A stretch of DNA of 20,662 nt from Solirubrobacter sp035555675. Its GTDB lineage: Bacteria; Actinomycetota; Thermoleophilia; Solirubrobacterales; Solirubrobacteraceae. Each line of letters opens with the position of its first letter. The first letter of the stretch is position 1. The notes beneath the pieces are model-generated. The model saw only the letters and a program-made list of their open reading frames with translations, was not told the origin of the DNA and made no database searches. The DNA is taken from assembly GCA_035555675.1 (NCBI GenBank), contig DATMGH010000089.1, positions 1 to 20,662 on the forward strand, given 5' to 3'. This document shows, piece by piece, positions 1 to 6,982 of the stretch. Position numbers and translations under genes: made by a program.

Positions 1-992
1 AGGAGTACGTCCTCGCGCACCTCACGGGCGAGCTGGTGACGGACCTGTCGGTCGCCTCCGGCACGGGCCTGCTCGATCAGCGGCGGCTGGACTGGGACGA
101 GGAGGCGCTGCGGCTCGCGGGCATCGACCGCGAGCAGCTCGCGCCGCTGGTGGCACCCACCCACGTTCTGAAGACGGAGCTCGGCGTCCCCGTCGTCGTC
201 GGCGCCGCCGACGGACCGCTCGCGAACCTCGGCGTCGGCGCGATCCGCCCCGGCGTCGCCGCCTGCTCGATCGGGACCAGCGGCGCCCTGCGCGTGATGG
301 TCGGCGAGCCGGACGTCGACCCGCTCGGCCGCGTCTTCTGTTACGCGCTCACGCGGGAGCGCTGGGCCGTCGGCGGCGCGATCAACAGCGGCGGCGCCGT
401 CCTGCAGTGGGCGCGTGACGCGCTCGCGCCCGAGCTGTCCACGGCCGCGCTGCTCGAGCTGGCGGCGACCGCGCCCGCGGGCGCCGGCGGTCTGATCATG
501 CTCCCGTACGTCCTGTCCGAGCGCGCGCCGCACTGGACCTCGCTGCCGACCGGCGCGTACATCGGGCTGACCCGCGCGCACCGCCGCGAGCACCTGCTCC
601 GCGCGGCGGTCGAGGGCATCTGCCTGCAGCTCGCGCTCGTCCTGCGGTCGCTGCGGGAGGCCGGCGTTGACGTGCGCGAGGTGCGCGCCACCGGCGGGTT
701 CGCCCGCAGCCCGTTCTGGCGCCAGGTGCTCACGGACGCGCTCGGGCTCGACATCGGGTTCCCGGAGGCCGACGAGGGGTCGAGCTTCGGCGCCGCGCTG
801 CTGGGCATGGACGCGCTCGGGCTGATCGACGGGCTCGACGCCGCGGCCGACCTCGTCCGCATCGCCCGCGTCCACACGCCGGACCCGGAGGCCGCCGCGC
901 TCTACGCCGGCCGCCTGCCGCTGTTCGCGAGCCTCTACGACGCGCTCACCCCGGCCTACGAGACGCTCCGGGCGGCCTCGCACGCGACCTGA
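1..992 (+). CDS. FGGY-family carbohydrate kinase (gluconokinase-like), 3' part
   Basis: This is the C-terminal part of an FGGY sugar kinase, which phosphorylates a sugar or sugar acid with ATP in the cytoplasm. The reading frame is open from base 3 to the TGA at 990-992, so the true start lies before the window; the ATG at 36 is internal, because the frame upstream of it already reads as kinase (EYVLAHLTGELVTDLS). Visible family features are the VVGAADGPLANLGVGA segment, a GTSGAL phosphate-binding stretch, INSGGAVLQW, the LPYVLSERAPHW segment and the C-terminal ATGGFARSPFWRQ nucleotide-binding motif. The GAADGPLANLG and FCYAL...W.VGGAINSGG pattern is closest to what I know of gluconokinases, but xylulokinase-like or other FGGY substrates cannot be excluded. 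Its operon lies upstream and is not visible. It faces away from the catabolic operon that starts at 2528 and is probably unrelated to it. Confidence 0.88.
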   Translation, partial: EYVLAHLTGELVTDLSVASGTGLLDQRRLDWDEEALRLAGIDREQLAPLVAPTHVLKTELGVPVVVGAADGPLANLGVGAIRPGVAACSIGTSGALRVMVGEPDVDPLGRVFCYALTRERWAVGGAINSGGAVLQWARDALAPELSTAALLELAATAPAGAGGLIMLPYVLSERAPHWTSLPTGAYIGLTRAHRREHLLRAAVEGICLQLALVLRSLREAGVDVREVRATGGFARSPFWRQVLTDALGLDIGFPEADEGSSFGAALLGMDALGLIDGLDAAADLVRIARVHTPDPEAAALYAGRLPLFASLYDALTPAYETLRAASHAT

Positions 993-1247
993 AGGTCCGC
1001 GTCCGTCCAGGGCCGGCGGTGACGAGGATCACGTGGTCGATGCTCTCCAGGCCGGCGCAGCGCTCGGCGAGCTGCGCCGCGGTCTCCCCGGGCGCGAGCC
1101 GGCTGCTGAGCGTCCGCTCGACCGTCGCCGGATCACGCCCGGCCGCCTCGCAGTGGCGGGCCAGGACGTCGAGCTTGAGCAGCAGCGCCAGCGCCCGGAC
1201 GCGGGCGGCGGCCAGGCGAAGTCGGTGACGCTCATCGAGATCCGCAT
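990..1247 (-). pseudogene. Internally deleted LLM-class flavin oxidoreductase remnant
   Basis: The 278-base gap between the kinase and the MFS gene holds two pieces of one protein family on the minus strand. An ATG at 1247-1245 begins MRISMSVTDFAWP, which looks like the N-terminus of LLM-class (probable F420 or FMN) oxidoreductases. Within about 13 codons, near 1210, the LLM-like reading moves to another frame, which continues RALALLLKLDVLARHC, then AAGRDPATVERT and finally DHVILVTAGPG, matching the C-terminal region of the same family. Two to three hundred residues of TIM barrel are missing between the two parts. Left in the original frame, the ATG gives only a 72-residue nonsense product that stops at 1029. 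The C-terminal frame runs on into the end of the antisense kinase gene and stops at 946. The ATG lies 23 bases after the MFS stop codon, so the intact gene was probably co-transcribed with it. Family recognition is from memory of the motifs. Confidence 0.6.
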
Positions 1248-1270
1248 GGGAGCCCGGTACCCCGTCCGGG

Positions 1271-2449
1271 TCAACGCCGAGCGTGACGGGCGGGAAGCGT
1301 GAACGCCGCGGCAGCGCCCACGAGCGGGAGCAGGCCGATGACCAGGAGCGTGGTCCTGATCCCGTAGCTGTCCCCGACGATCCCGAGCAGCGGGGCGCCC
1401 AGTGCACCGAGCCCACCCGAGATGCCGAAGATGATCCCGGACGCGACCCCGATCTGCGACGGGAGGTACTCCTGGCCCATCACGACCGTGACGCTGAACG
1501 TCCCCACCGTCACCAGCCCGAGCACGAACAGCAGCGGGATGGCGACCGCGGCGTCCAGGGTCACGAGGGCCAGCGCGGGTGGCACGATCAGCAGCATGGC
1601 GCCGATCAGGACCGGTCGGCGCCCGATCCGGTCCGCCAAGCGCCCGCCGAGCAGCGTGCCCAGTGCGCCGCCGACGAGGAAGAGGCTGAGGCCCGTGTTC
1701 CCCTCGGCCGGCGTGGCCTCGAGCACCTCGACGAGGTAGATCGGGATGAACGTGAGGAAGCCGAAGAAGACGAACGCACGTGCGGCGACGACGACCGTCA
1801 GCCGGCGGAACGCCGGCCAGTTGCTGACCGGCACCGACCGGCCGGCTCGGGCGTCGCGTTCCCCTCGCTGGGCCTGCGATCGAAACGTCGCCAGCCACGG
1901 CAGCTCGGTCGTCAGCCAGGTCGCCACGAGCGCGGCCGGCAGGACGAGGACGAACGCCCCTCGGAGACCCAGCAGGGTGACCGCTGGAGCGATCGCGATC
2001 GGGCCGAGCGCGAGGCCCGCGTTCCCGCCGACCGAGAACACGCTCATGCCGGTCGCACGGCGACTGCCGGAGAGGTAGTGCGCGTAGCGCGACCCCTCGG
2101 GGTGAAACGCGCCGAGCGCGATCCCCGCCACGGTGGCTGAGACGAACGCCAGGACGAAGCTGGGGGCGATCGCGACGCAGCCCACGCCGGTCGCTCCGAC
2201 CAGGAGCCCGATCGGCATCAGCAGGGCCATGGCGCGGCGGTCGGCGACGTAGCCGAGCGCCGGCTGGATGAACGCCGACGTCAGCGAGCCGGCGAGGATG
2301 AGCGTCGCCGCCAGGGCGTACGACCAGCCGCGGGCGCTGATCAGGAAGGGCAGCAGCGCCGCCAGCGCGCCGTGACACGAGTCGATCACCGCGTGCGCGC
2401 ACGAGATGGCCGCCATCCCGCGTCGGTCGAGGCCGGAGCGAGAGGTCAC
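1271..2449 (-). CDS. MFS transporter, fosmidomycin-resistance (Fsr)-like
   Basis: This is a major facilitator superfamily membrane exporter of about 390 residues with roughly 12 hydrophobic segments. The N-terminus AAISCAHAVIDSCHGALAAL aligns with the first helix of Fsr-type transporters, where the His/Asp pair is typical. The MFS loop motif appears as LGYVADRR after helix 2 and as GGRLADRIGRR in the second half, and a long charged loop (SQAQRGERDARAG) separates the two six-helix halves. The start is uncertain. GTG at 2449 gives about 12 residues before helix 1. ATG at 2416 would begin right at the helix. An ATG at 2563 would read back through the divergent promoter and is unlikely. No good ribosome binding site precedes any of these. 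It is transcribed away from the GntR gene and followed by an LLM pseudogene. Its substrate is unknown, and drug export is only the family's name-giving function. Confidence 0.85.
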   Translation of the reverse strand: MTSRSGLDRRGMAAISCAHAVIDSCHGALAALLPFLISARGWSYALAATLILAGSLTSAFIQPALGYVADRRAMALLMPIGLLVGATGVGCVAIAPSFVLAFVSATVAGIALGAFHPEGSRYAHYLSGSRRATGMSVFSVGGNAGLALGPIAIAPAVTLLGLRGAFVLVLPAALVATWLTTELPWLATFRSQAQRGERDARAGRSVPVSNWPAFRRLTVVVAARAFVFFGFLTFIPIYLVEVLEATPAEGNTGLSLFLVGGALGTLLGGRLADRIGRRPVLIGAMLLIVPPALALVTLDAAVAIPLLFVLGLVTVGTFSVTVVMGQEYLPSQIGVASGIIFGISGGLGALGAPLLGIVGDSYGIRTTLLVIGLLPLVGAAAAFTLPARHARR

Positions 2450-2527
2450 GCGGGGCTCATGGCGGTTTGGAGGTCGTCTCAGACGGTTGCCGGGAGAGGC
2501 GATCGCCGAGATTCGGCGTCCGACCCC

Positions 2528-2557
2528 TTGACAGTGTGCGGTGTTTAATACTATATA
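2528..2557 (+). promoter_or_regulatory. Sigma-70-type promoter of the first catabolic operon
   Basis: A perfect -35 box TTGACA lies at 2528-2533 and a -10 box TATATA at 2552-2557, separated by 18 bases. The whole stretch is strikingly AT-rich for this DNA. Transcription would begin near 2564, upstream of the GntR regulator and the operon behind it. The 8-base palindrome CTATATAG (2551-2558) covers the -10 box. Confidence 0.75.
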
Positions 2558-2566
2558 GAGCACCTA

Positions 2567-2577
2567 ATGCAGTGCAT
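2567..2577. promoter_or_regulatory. Inverted repeat ATGCA-G-TGCAT at the predicted +1: candidate operator
   Basis: Two perfect 5-base arms around a single central G lie 10 bases after the -10 box, where a bound repressor would block transcription start. The adjacent gene encodes a GntR/FCD regulator, a family that commonly autoregulates, so this is a candidate autoregulatory site. The arms are short, and binding is inference. Confidence 0.35.
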
Positions 2578-2675
2578 GGACGATATGGACCCAGCTCTGA
2601 ACGGTGCTTCGGGGCACGGCGCGACAACGCCGAAGCCGTCAGCGGGGCTTGAAGCGCTCGGGGCGCCCGGAAGTG

Positions 2676-2685
2676 GTTACGTAAC
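2676..2685. promoter_or_regulatory. 10-base perfect palindrome GTTACGTAAC upstream of gntR
   Basis: A perfect palindrome with a GT...AC core lies 4 bases before the preferred ATG of the GntR gene, inside the presumed 5' leader. GntR/FCD proteins often bind palindromes with a GT-Nx-AC core, so this could be a second operator. It could also be chance, since no second copy was seen in the window. Confidence 0.3.
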
Positions 2686-2689
2686 GCCC

Positions 2690-3370
2690 ATGAGCGACAT
2701 GGGCATGCCGATCGATCGCAGCCAAGTGACGTTGCGGGCCAAGGTCCGACAGGCGATCTGGGCGCTGATCATGACCGGGAGGATCGAGACCGATCGTCTG
2801 TACTCGGTCCGCTGGCTCAGCGAGCAGCTCGAGGTCTCGGCGACGCCGATACGCGAGGCGCTGATGGATCTTGCCCATGACGGGGTCGTCGAGGTGCACC
2901 GCAGCCGGGGCTTCCTGGTCCCGGTCATGTCGGACGAGGAGCTCGACGGCATCGCCGAGATCCGGACGCTGCTCGAGCTGCCGACGCTGGAACGCCTCGC
3001 CGGCAACGTCGACGCGCAGACGCTCGCGGAGTGCCGCGAGCTGGCCGCCGAGTTCGAGCGCGGCGTGCTGGCCAAGGATCCGATTCGCTATCTGCGGGCC
3101 GACCAGAGCCTGCACCTGAAGTTGCTGGGAGCCGGCGGGAACGAGCGGCTCGTGCGCATGATCGCGCAGCTCCGAGAGCAGACGCGGCTCTACGGGCTCC
3201 AGCAGGTCGCCGAGGAAGGGCGACTCATGGAGGCGGCTCGCGAGCACGTCGAGCTTCTCGACGCGGTCGAGCGCGGTGATCGTGAAGCCGTGCGCCGTGT
3301 CGCCGAGGCCCACCTGCGCCATCTGCGTGGCGTATGGGTGGGTCGCGACGAGGACGCACGGAAGGTGTAG
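2690..3370 (+). CDS. GntR-family transcriptional regulator with FCD domain
   Basis: This is a ligand-responsive DNA-binding regulator of the FadR/FCD group. From the ATG at 2690 the protein has 226 residues, the usual length. The winged helix spans roughly residues 14-75, with the recognition region LSEQLEVSATPIREALMDL. The helical FCD effector domain follows from about residue 83. All the usual FCD metal-site ligands are present: D138-x3-H142 (DQSLH), H186 (REHVELL) and H208 (AHLRHL), so it probably binds a carboxylate through a metal. An ATG at 2567 would add 41 residues and sits 3 bases after the predicted transcription start. Codons in that extension are much less GC-rich at third positions (about two thirds by my count), so I prefer 2690. 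It leads the operon through 11691 and is its likely regulator, probably an acid-responsive repressor. Confidence 0.9.
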   Translation: MSDMGMPIDRSQVTLRAKVRQAIWALIMTGRIETDRLYSVRWLSEQLEVSATPIREALMDLAHDGVVEVHRSRGFLVPVMSDEELDGIAEIRTLLELPTLERLAGNVDAQTLAECRELAAEFERGVLAKDPIRYLRADQSLHLKLLGAGGNERLVRMIAQLREQTRLYGLQQVAEEGRLMEAAREHVELLDAVERGDREAVRRVAEAHLRHLRGVWVGRDEDARKV

Positions 3371-3375
3371 TCACA

Positions 3376-3413
3376 GAGCGCACGACGCTCGCACGGGGCG
3401 CCACGCGGTGGCG
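3376..3413 (+). terminator. Two small GC hairpins between gntR and rraA-like gene
   Basis: In the 80-base gap after the regulator, GAGCG (3376-3380) pairs with CGCTC (3386-3390), and CGCCAC (3399-3404) pairs with GTGGCG (3408-3413). No run of T follows, so this is at best a partial terminator or processing site that lowers or separates expression of the downstream genes. Confidence 0.25.
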
Positions 3414-3450
3414 GCGCCGTCAATGAACAGCAAGTGGAGGACGCTACGCC

Positions 3451-4140
3451 ATGCCTATCGGGTACAGGGTGAACCTCGACGTGCCACGAGCCGACCCAGG
3501 TCTGCTTGAGCGCTTCGCGAACGTACGCAGCACCGACGTCGCCGACGTCATGCACGGATGCGGCGCGATGGCGCGGGAGATCGCGCCGGCGTACCTCCCG
3601 ATCCGGCGCATCGTCGGCTTCGCCGTCACGGTGGCGGTCCCGTCCGCCTCCGAGGCGATGATCAAGGTCGGGCTGCAGGCGGCCGGACCGGGTGACGTCG
3701 TCGTCGTCAACGCGCTCGGCAACCGCCGCTCCGCGCTCGTCGGCTCGAACATGCTTCGCGGGCTCCGCTACCGGGGCGCCGCCGGAGCCGTCTTCGACGG
3801 CGTCATCCGCGACGTCAGCGAGGTCCGCGACGAGGAGTTCCCCGTGTTCGCGTGTGGGACGACGACGGCGGAGGGTCCGTACGCACCGGACGCGGGCGAG
3901 GTGAACTTCCCGATCGCCTGCGGCGGCGTCGTCGTCAATCCGGGTGACATCGTGCTGGCCGACGAGGACGGCGTCGTGGTCATCCCGACGGCCGACGCGG
4001 AGACGATCCTCGCGGACGTGGCGACGCTCGACGCCAAGCACGAGGCGGCGCAGGCGACGCTGCAGCGGGGCGAGCAGACCAACTTCGAGAAGGTCCGGGC
4101 CAGCCTGCGCGACTCCGGGTGCGAGTTCATCGGTGGCTGA
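3451..4140 (+). CDS. RraA-family protein / HMG-aldolase-like (4-hydroxy-4-methyl-2-oxoglutarate aldolase fold)
   Basis: The 229-residue protein belongs to the RraA/HMG-aldolase fold family, whose enzymatic members cleave or decarboxylate 4-hydroxy-2-oxo acids and oxaloacetate with a divalent metal. The diagnostic segment is GAVFDGVIRDVSEV (residues 112-125), where R120 and D121 match the substrate-binding Arg and metal-binding Asp of HMG aldolases. TDVADVMHGCG near the N-terminus, VNALGNRRSALVG before the active site and the GDIVLADEDGVVVIP strand near the C-terminus are also typical. A purine-rich AGTGGAGG (3433-3440) precedes the ATG by 10 bases. In an operon with a carbamoylase and RidA, a role in processing a 2-oxo acid made from the imported substrate is plausible. 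Many family members are catalytically uncharacterised, so the reaction is not certain. Confidence 0.85.
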   Translation: MPIGYRVNLDVPRADPGLLERFANVRSTDVADVMHGCGAMAREIAPAYLPIRRIVGFAVTVAVPSASEAMIKVGLQAAGPGDVVVVNALGNRRSALVGSNMLRGLRYRGAAGAVFDGVIRDVSEVRDEEFPVFACGTTTAEGPYAPDAGEVNFPIACGGVVVNPGDIVLADEDGVVVIPTADAETILADVATLDAKHEAAQATLQRGEQTNFEKVRASLRDSGCEFIGG

Positions 4141-4156
4141 CGACATGGAGTCTGAA

Positions 4157-5383
4157 ATGAGCACGGTCGAAGTCTCCGCGCAGGCGGTCGACGAATGCAT
4201 CAACGCGCTGGCACGGTTCGGTGCCTACGGCGACACCGGCGTGTGGCGGACGGTGTACTCGCCGGAGTGGCAGGCCGCGCAGCACGAGCTGGCGCGGTGG
4301 TGTCGCGAGGCCGGTATGGACGTGCGCTGGGACGCGGTCGGGAACCTGTGGGCGCGGTTGGAGGGCACCGAAGGCGGCGATTCGATCGTCACCGGCTCGC
4401 ATATCGATACCCAGATCCCCGGCGGGCGGTTCGACGGCACGCTCGGCGTGGTGGGCGGGTTCTTGGCGCTGCGCGAGCTCAAGCGCCGGTTCGGGCCGCC
4501 GCGGCGGACGTTGGAGCTCTTGTCGATCTGCGAGGAAGAGAGCAGCCGGTTTCCGAAGTCGAGTTTTTGGGGTTCGCGGGCGATCACTGGTGATATCGCG
4601 GTGGAGGAGTTTGAGAGTCAGCGCGATGGTGATGGTGTGTCGATCGGTGAGGCGATGCGGTCGGTGGGGTGTGATCCGGGTGCGTTGGCGAGTGCGCGGC
4701 GGGCGGATATCGATGTGTTTTTGGAGTTGCATATCGAGCAGGGGCCGGTGCTTGAGCAGGCTGGGGTGGCGGTGGGTGTGGTGACTGGTGTGAGTGGTTT
4801 GCATCGGTATGCGGTTGAGGTGTTGGGGCGTTCTGATCATGCGGGTGCGCGGCCGATGGATAGTCGGTTGGATGCGATGATCGGGGCGGCGGCGATTGTG
4901 TTGCGGGTGTGTGAGACGGCGTCGGCGATGGGTCGTCCGGCGGTGACGACGGTGGGCAAGTTGGTGGTGGAGCCGAATTATCCGTCGGCGGTGGCGGAGA
5001 AGGTGAGTTTCACGATCGATGTGCGTCATCCGGATGCGGAGGTGTTGGCGGAGTTGTGTCGCCGGCACGAGGTGGCCGTTCAGGAGGAGACGTCGCGGCG
5101 CGGGCTCGGCGTGCACGTCACCAAGTTGCTGGAGGTCCCCCCGGCACCGTGTGACCCGGCCCTCGTCGAGCTCTTGACCGACGTGGCCGCCGAGCAGTCG
5201 GTCACGGCGCCGCTCGTCGCCAGCGGCGCTGGTCACAACCTGCAGGAGCTGGGCAAGGTCGCGCGCACCGGCATGGTCTTCGTCCGGACGGCTGAGCGTG
5301 GCGACGGGCCGCCGGTCACGGCGCCCGATGCCGCCGAGGGCGCCGGACTGCTCGCCGCGGCGATGCGGCGACTCGCGTACTGA
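4157..5383 (+). CDS. Hydantoinase/carbamoylase-family amidase (M20; allantoate or N-carbamoyl-amino-acid hydrolase-like)
   Basis: This is a cytoplasmic metal-dependent amidase of 408 residues. The binuclear metal site is visible: H82 (GSHIDT), D93 (GGRFDG), the E126-E128 cluster (CEEES), H192 (LELHIEQGP) and H360 (SGAGHNLQ). The dimerisation or lid segment is GRSDHAGARPMDSRLDA. Family members hydrolyse allantoate, ureidoglycine, beta-ureidopropionate or N-carbamoyl amino acids, releasing ammonia and CO2 or urea-type products. Two points differ from the proteins I know: GAGHD is GAGHN here, and the usual C-terminal GISH(N/S)P substrate motif is replaced by RGDGPPVTAPDA. That points to a divergent substrate. 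The ATG at 4157 has GGAG 6 bases upstream; an ATG at 4145 is also in frame. The gene carries a block of abnormal base composition (about 4540-5065). Confidence 0.9.
   Translation: MSTVEVSAQAVDECINALARFGAYGDTGVWRTVYSPEWQAAQHELARWCREAGMDVRWDAVGNLWARLEGTEGGDSIVTGSHIDTQIPGGRFDGTLGVVGGFLALRELKRRFGPPRRTLELLSICEEESSRFPKSSFWGSRAITGDIAVEEFESQRDGDGVSIGEAMRSVGCDPGALASARRADIDVFLELHIEQGPVLEQAGVAVGVVTGVSGLHRYAVEVLGRSDHAGARPMDSRLDAMIGAAAIVLRVCETASAMGRPAVTTVGKLVVEPNYPSAVAEKVSFTIDVRHPDAEVLAELCRRHEVAVQEETSRRGLGVHVTKLLEVPPAPCDPALVELLTDVAAEQSVTAPLVASGAGHNLQELGKVARTGMVFVRTAERGDGPPVTAPDAAEGAGLLAAAMRRLAY
4540..5065 (+). other. Intragenic block of aberrant composition (G/T-rich, C-poor)
   Basis: Inside the amidase gene the coding strand turns abruptly C-poor and G/T-rich without breaking the frame. 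By hand count C is 9 of 60 in 4621-4680 and 7 of 60 in 4741-4800 (with 33 G), against 24 of 60 in 5161-5220 of the same gene. Codons there end in G or T (GGT, GTG, GAT, TTG, CGG) where the flanks prefer C. The edges are approximate. The protein stays family-like across the block, so the change is largely synonymous. An allelic recombination patch is one explanation. Confidence 0.75.
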
Positions 5384-5410
5384 CAATCATCTATCGAGGA
5401 GGTCTGAGTC

Positions 5411-5809
5411 TTGTCGATCGTGAAGATCGAGACTGACAAGTCGGTGCTACCGGGACACTCGTTCTCGCAGGCGCTGATGGATCGCGGGTTCGTGTTCACC
5501 CAGGGCGTGAGCCCGTGCCGTCCCGATACCCGGGCGGTCGCCGGGCCGACGATCGCCGAGCAGGGCGTTCAGGTGCTGGAGAACCTGAGCGCGATCCTCG
5601 AGGAGGCCGGCCTGTCGACGCGCGACGTGCTGAAGGTGACGGTCTACATGGCCGACCTGAACCGCGACTTCGTGCAGTTCAACGAGATCTACGGGCGGTT
5701 CTTCGCCGAGCCGTTCCCCGCACGGACCGCCATCGGGGCGACCTTGTGGGGCGATTACGTGGTGCAACTGGATGCCGTCGCGAGCGTGCCGGCGTCGGAC
5801 GAGTCATGA
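5411..5809 (+). CDS. RidA/YjgF/UK114-family protein
   Basis: The 132-residue protein has the complete RidA fold, whose members hydrolyse reactive enamines and imines released by amino-acid-metabolising enzymes. It starts at TTG 5411, with a strong GAGGAGGT at 5396-5403, 27 bases after the amidase stop. Typical segments are VFTQGVSP, LENLSAILEEAGLSTRDVLKVTVYMAD and FPARTAIGA. R105, the carboxylate-binding Arg of RidA, is present. The position matching Glu120 of E. coli RidA appears to be Gln (YVVQLDAVA), so deaminase activity may be altered or it may be a different Rid subgroup. Its place between amidase and transporter suggests it handles an unstable imine or carbamate intermediate of this pathway, rather as RutC, also of this family, does in pyrimidine breakdown. 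That parallel is inference. Confidence 0.9.
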   Translation: MSIVKIETDKSVLPGHSFSQALMDRGFVFTQGVSPCRPDTRAVAGPTIAEQGVQVLENLSAILEEAGLSTRDVLKVTVYMADLNRDFVQFNEIYGRFFAEPFPARTAIGATLWGDYVVQLDAVASVPASDES

Positions 5810-5822
5810 CCGCATAGCGGTC
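5808..5822 (+). other. Small stem-loop at the end of the RidA gene
   Basis: GACCGC (5808-5813) and GCGGTC (5817-5822) form a perfect 6-base stem around ATA, beginning within the RidA stop codon and 50 bases before the binding-protein gene. No T-run follows. It may protect the upstream messenger end or be incidental. Confidence 0.3.
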
Positions 5823-5872
5823 GGCGGGCGGCGACGCCGCTCGCACTCACGTGTGGAGAGAGGAAGAGGATC

Positions 5873-6964
5873 ATGAAGCGACTCGTGCTGGTGGCGGCGC
5901 TGAGCGTGGCGCTGCCAATGGCGGTGACGGCCTGCGGAGGCAGTGACTCCGACGAGATCGGAGCGACGGCCAAGCAGCAGAAGAAGGATCCGGTCACGCT
6001 CGTCGTGTACTCACGCGTCCCGGACGGGGGCGCACTGATTCAAAAGGTCCTCGGGCCGATCATGGAGGAGAAGTACAACACCAAGCTCGTCACGCAGGAC
6101 ATGCTCAACGCCGCGGCGTACGCCAAGGCGGTGGCGGAGAAGAACAACCCGAAGGCGAGCGTCGTCGTCACCGAGATCTTCGACGCGATGCGGGGTGCCG
6201 AGCAGGGCATGTGGGCGAAGCTCGACCCGTCGATCGTGACCAACATCGACGGCCTGATGCCGTCGGCCAAGAAGGCGGTCTCGGACACCTACGCGCCGCT
6301 GCTGGCCTCCGACATGGTCATGGCGTACCGCACGGACGTCTTCAAGGATCACGGGTTCCCGGAGCCGACCGGCTTCAACGACCTGACCCGGACCGAGTAC
6401 AAGGGGAAGGTGGGCCTGACCGGCTCGGCCAGCACCCTGTCGCTCTATCAGCTGATCATGTTCGCGAAGATGAACGGCGGCAGCGAGAACGACATCGAGC
6501 CGGGCTTCAAGTTCGCCAAGCAGCTCGTGGACAGCGGGCAGGTGGGCTTCTTCGCCGACAGCTCGTCGGTGTTCAACCAGGCGATGCTCAACAAGCAGAT
6601 CTGGATCGGGACGCAGTTCGGTCCCACCGCGCGGACGCTGCAGAGCGAAGGCGGGCCGGTGAAGACCATCTACCCGCAGGAAGGCATCTACGAGAACTTC
6701 CAGACCGTCGCGATCCCGGCGAAGGCTCCGCACCAGAAGGAGGCCCAGGAGCTGGTGAACCTCCTCCTCGGGCCGGAGTTCCAGCAGGCGCAGGCCGTCG
6801 AGGGGCTCGTGCTGCCCGTCCGGGACGACATCGACGTCAGCGCGGTGGCGGAGATGTTCCCGCCGAAGGACGCGACGTACTACGTCCCCGACTTCGCCGT
6901 GGTGGCGAAGAACGTGGACGCGTGGAAGAAGCGCTGGGAGACGGAGATCGAGGCCAAGCACTGA
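5873..6964 (+). CDS. ABC transporter substrate-binding lipoprotein (polyamine/iron/phosphonate type)
   Basis: This is the extracytoplasmic binding protein of the transporter encoded just downstream. It has 363 residues and begins with a lipoprotein signal: positive MKR, a hydrophobic stretch and a VTAC lipobox with C21 as the lipidated residue. The mature part starts with TLVVYSRVPDGGALIQKVLG, as in the Fe3+/spermidine-putrescine/2-aminoethylphosphonate cluster of periplasmic binding proteins. Later segments such as YKGKVGLTGSASTLSLYQL and the end region (PQEGIYENFQTVAIPAKAP) fit the same group. A purine-rich AGAGGAAGAGG precedes the ATG closely. The ligand is probably a small charged nitrogen compound, given the enzymes around it, but cannot be named. 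A large stem-loop follows its stop codon, suggesting that the gene is made at a higher level than the ATPase and permeases. Confidence 0.92.
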   Translation: MKRLVLVAALSVALPMAVTACGGSDSDEIGATAKQQKKDPVTLVVYSRVPDGGALIQKVLGPIMEEKYNTKLVTQDMLNAAAYAKAVAEKNNPKASVVVTEIFDAMRGAEQGMWAKLDPSIVTNIDGLMPSAKKAVSDTYAPLLASDMVMAYRTDVFKDHGFPEPTGFNDLTRTEYKGKVGLTGSASTLSLYQLIMFAKMNGGSENDIEPGFKFAKQLVDSGQVGFFADSSSVFNQAMLNKQIWIGTQFGPTARTLQSEGGPVKTIYPQEGIYENFQTVAIPAKAPHQKEAQELVNLLLGPEFQQAQAVEGLVLPVRDDIDVSAVAEMFPPKDATYYVPDFAVVAKNVDAWKKRWETEIEAKH

Positions 6965-6982
6965 GGGAGCAGCGGTCGGGCT

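Noticed and set aside
5384..5395. TGACAATCAT before the first ridA gene as a third copy of the shared operator
   Set aside because: Only a half-site is similar; there is no inverted partner and no TGCAG flank, and no promoter-like boxes are evident.
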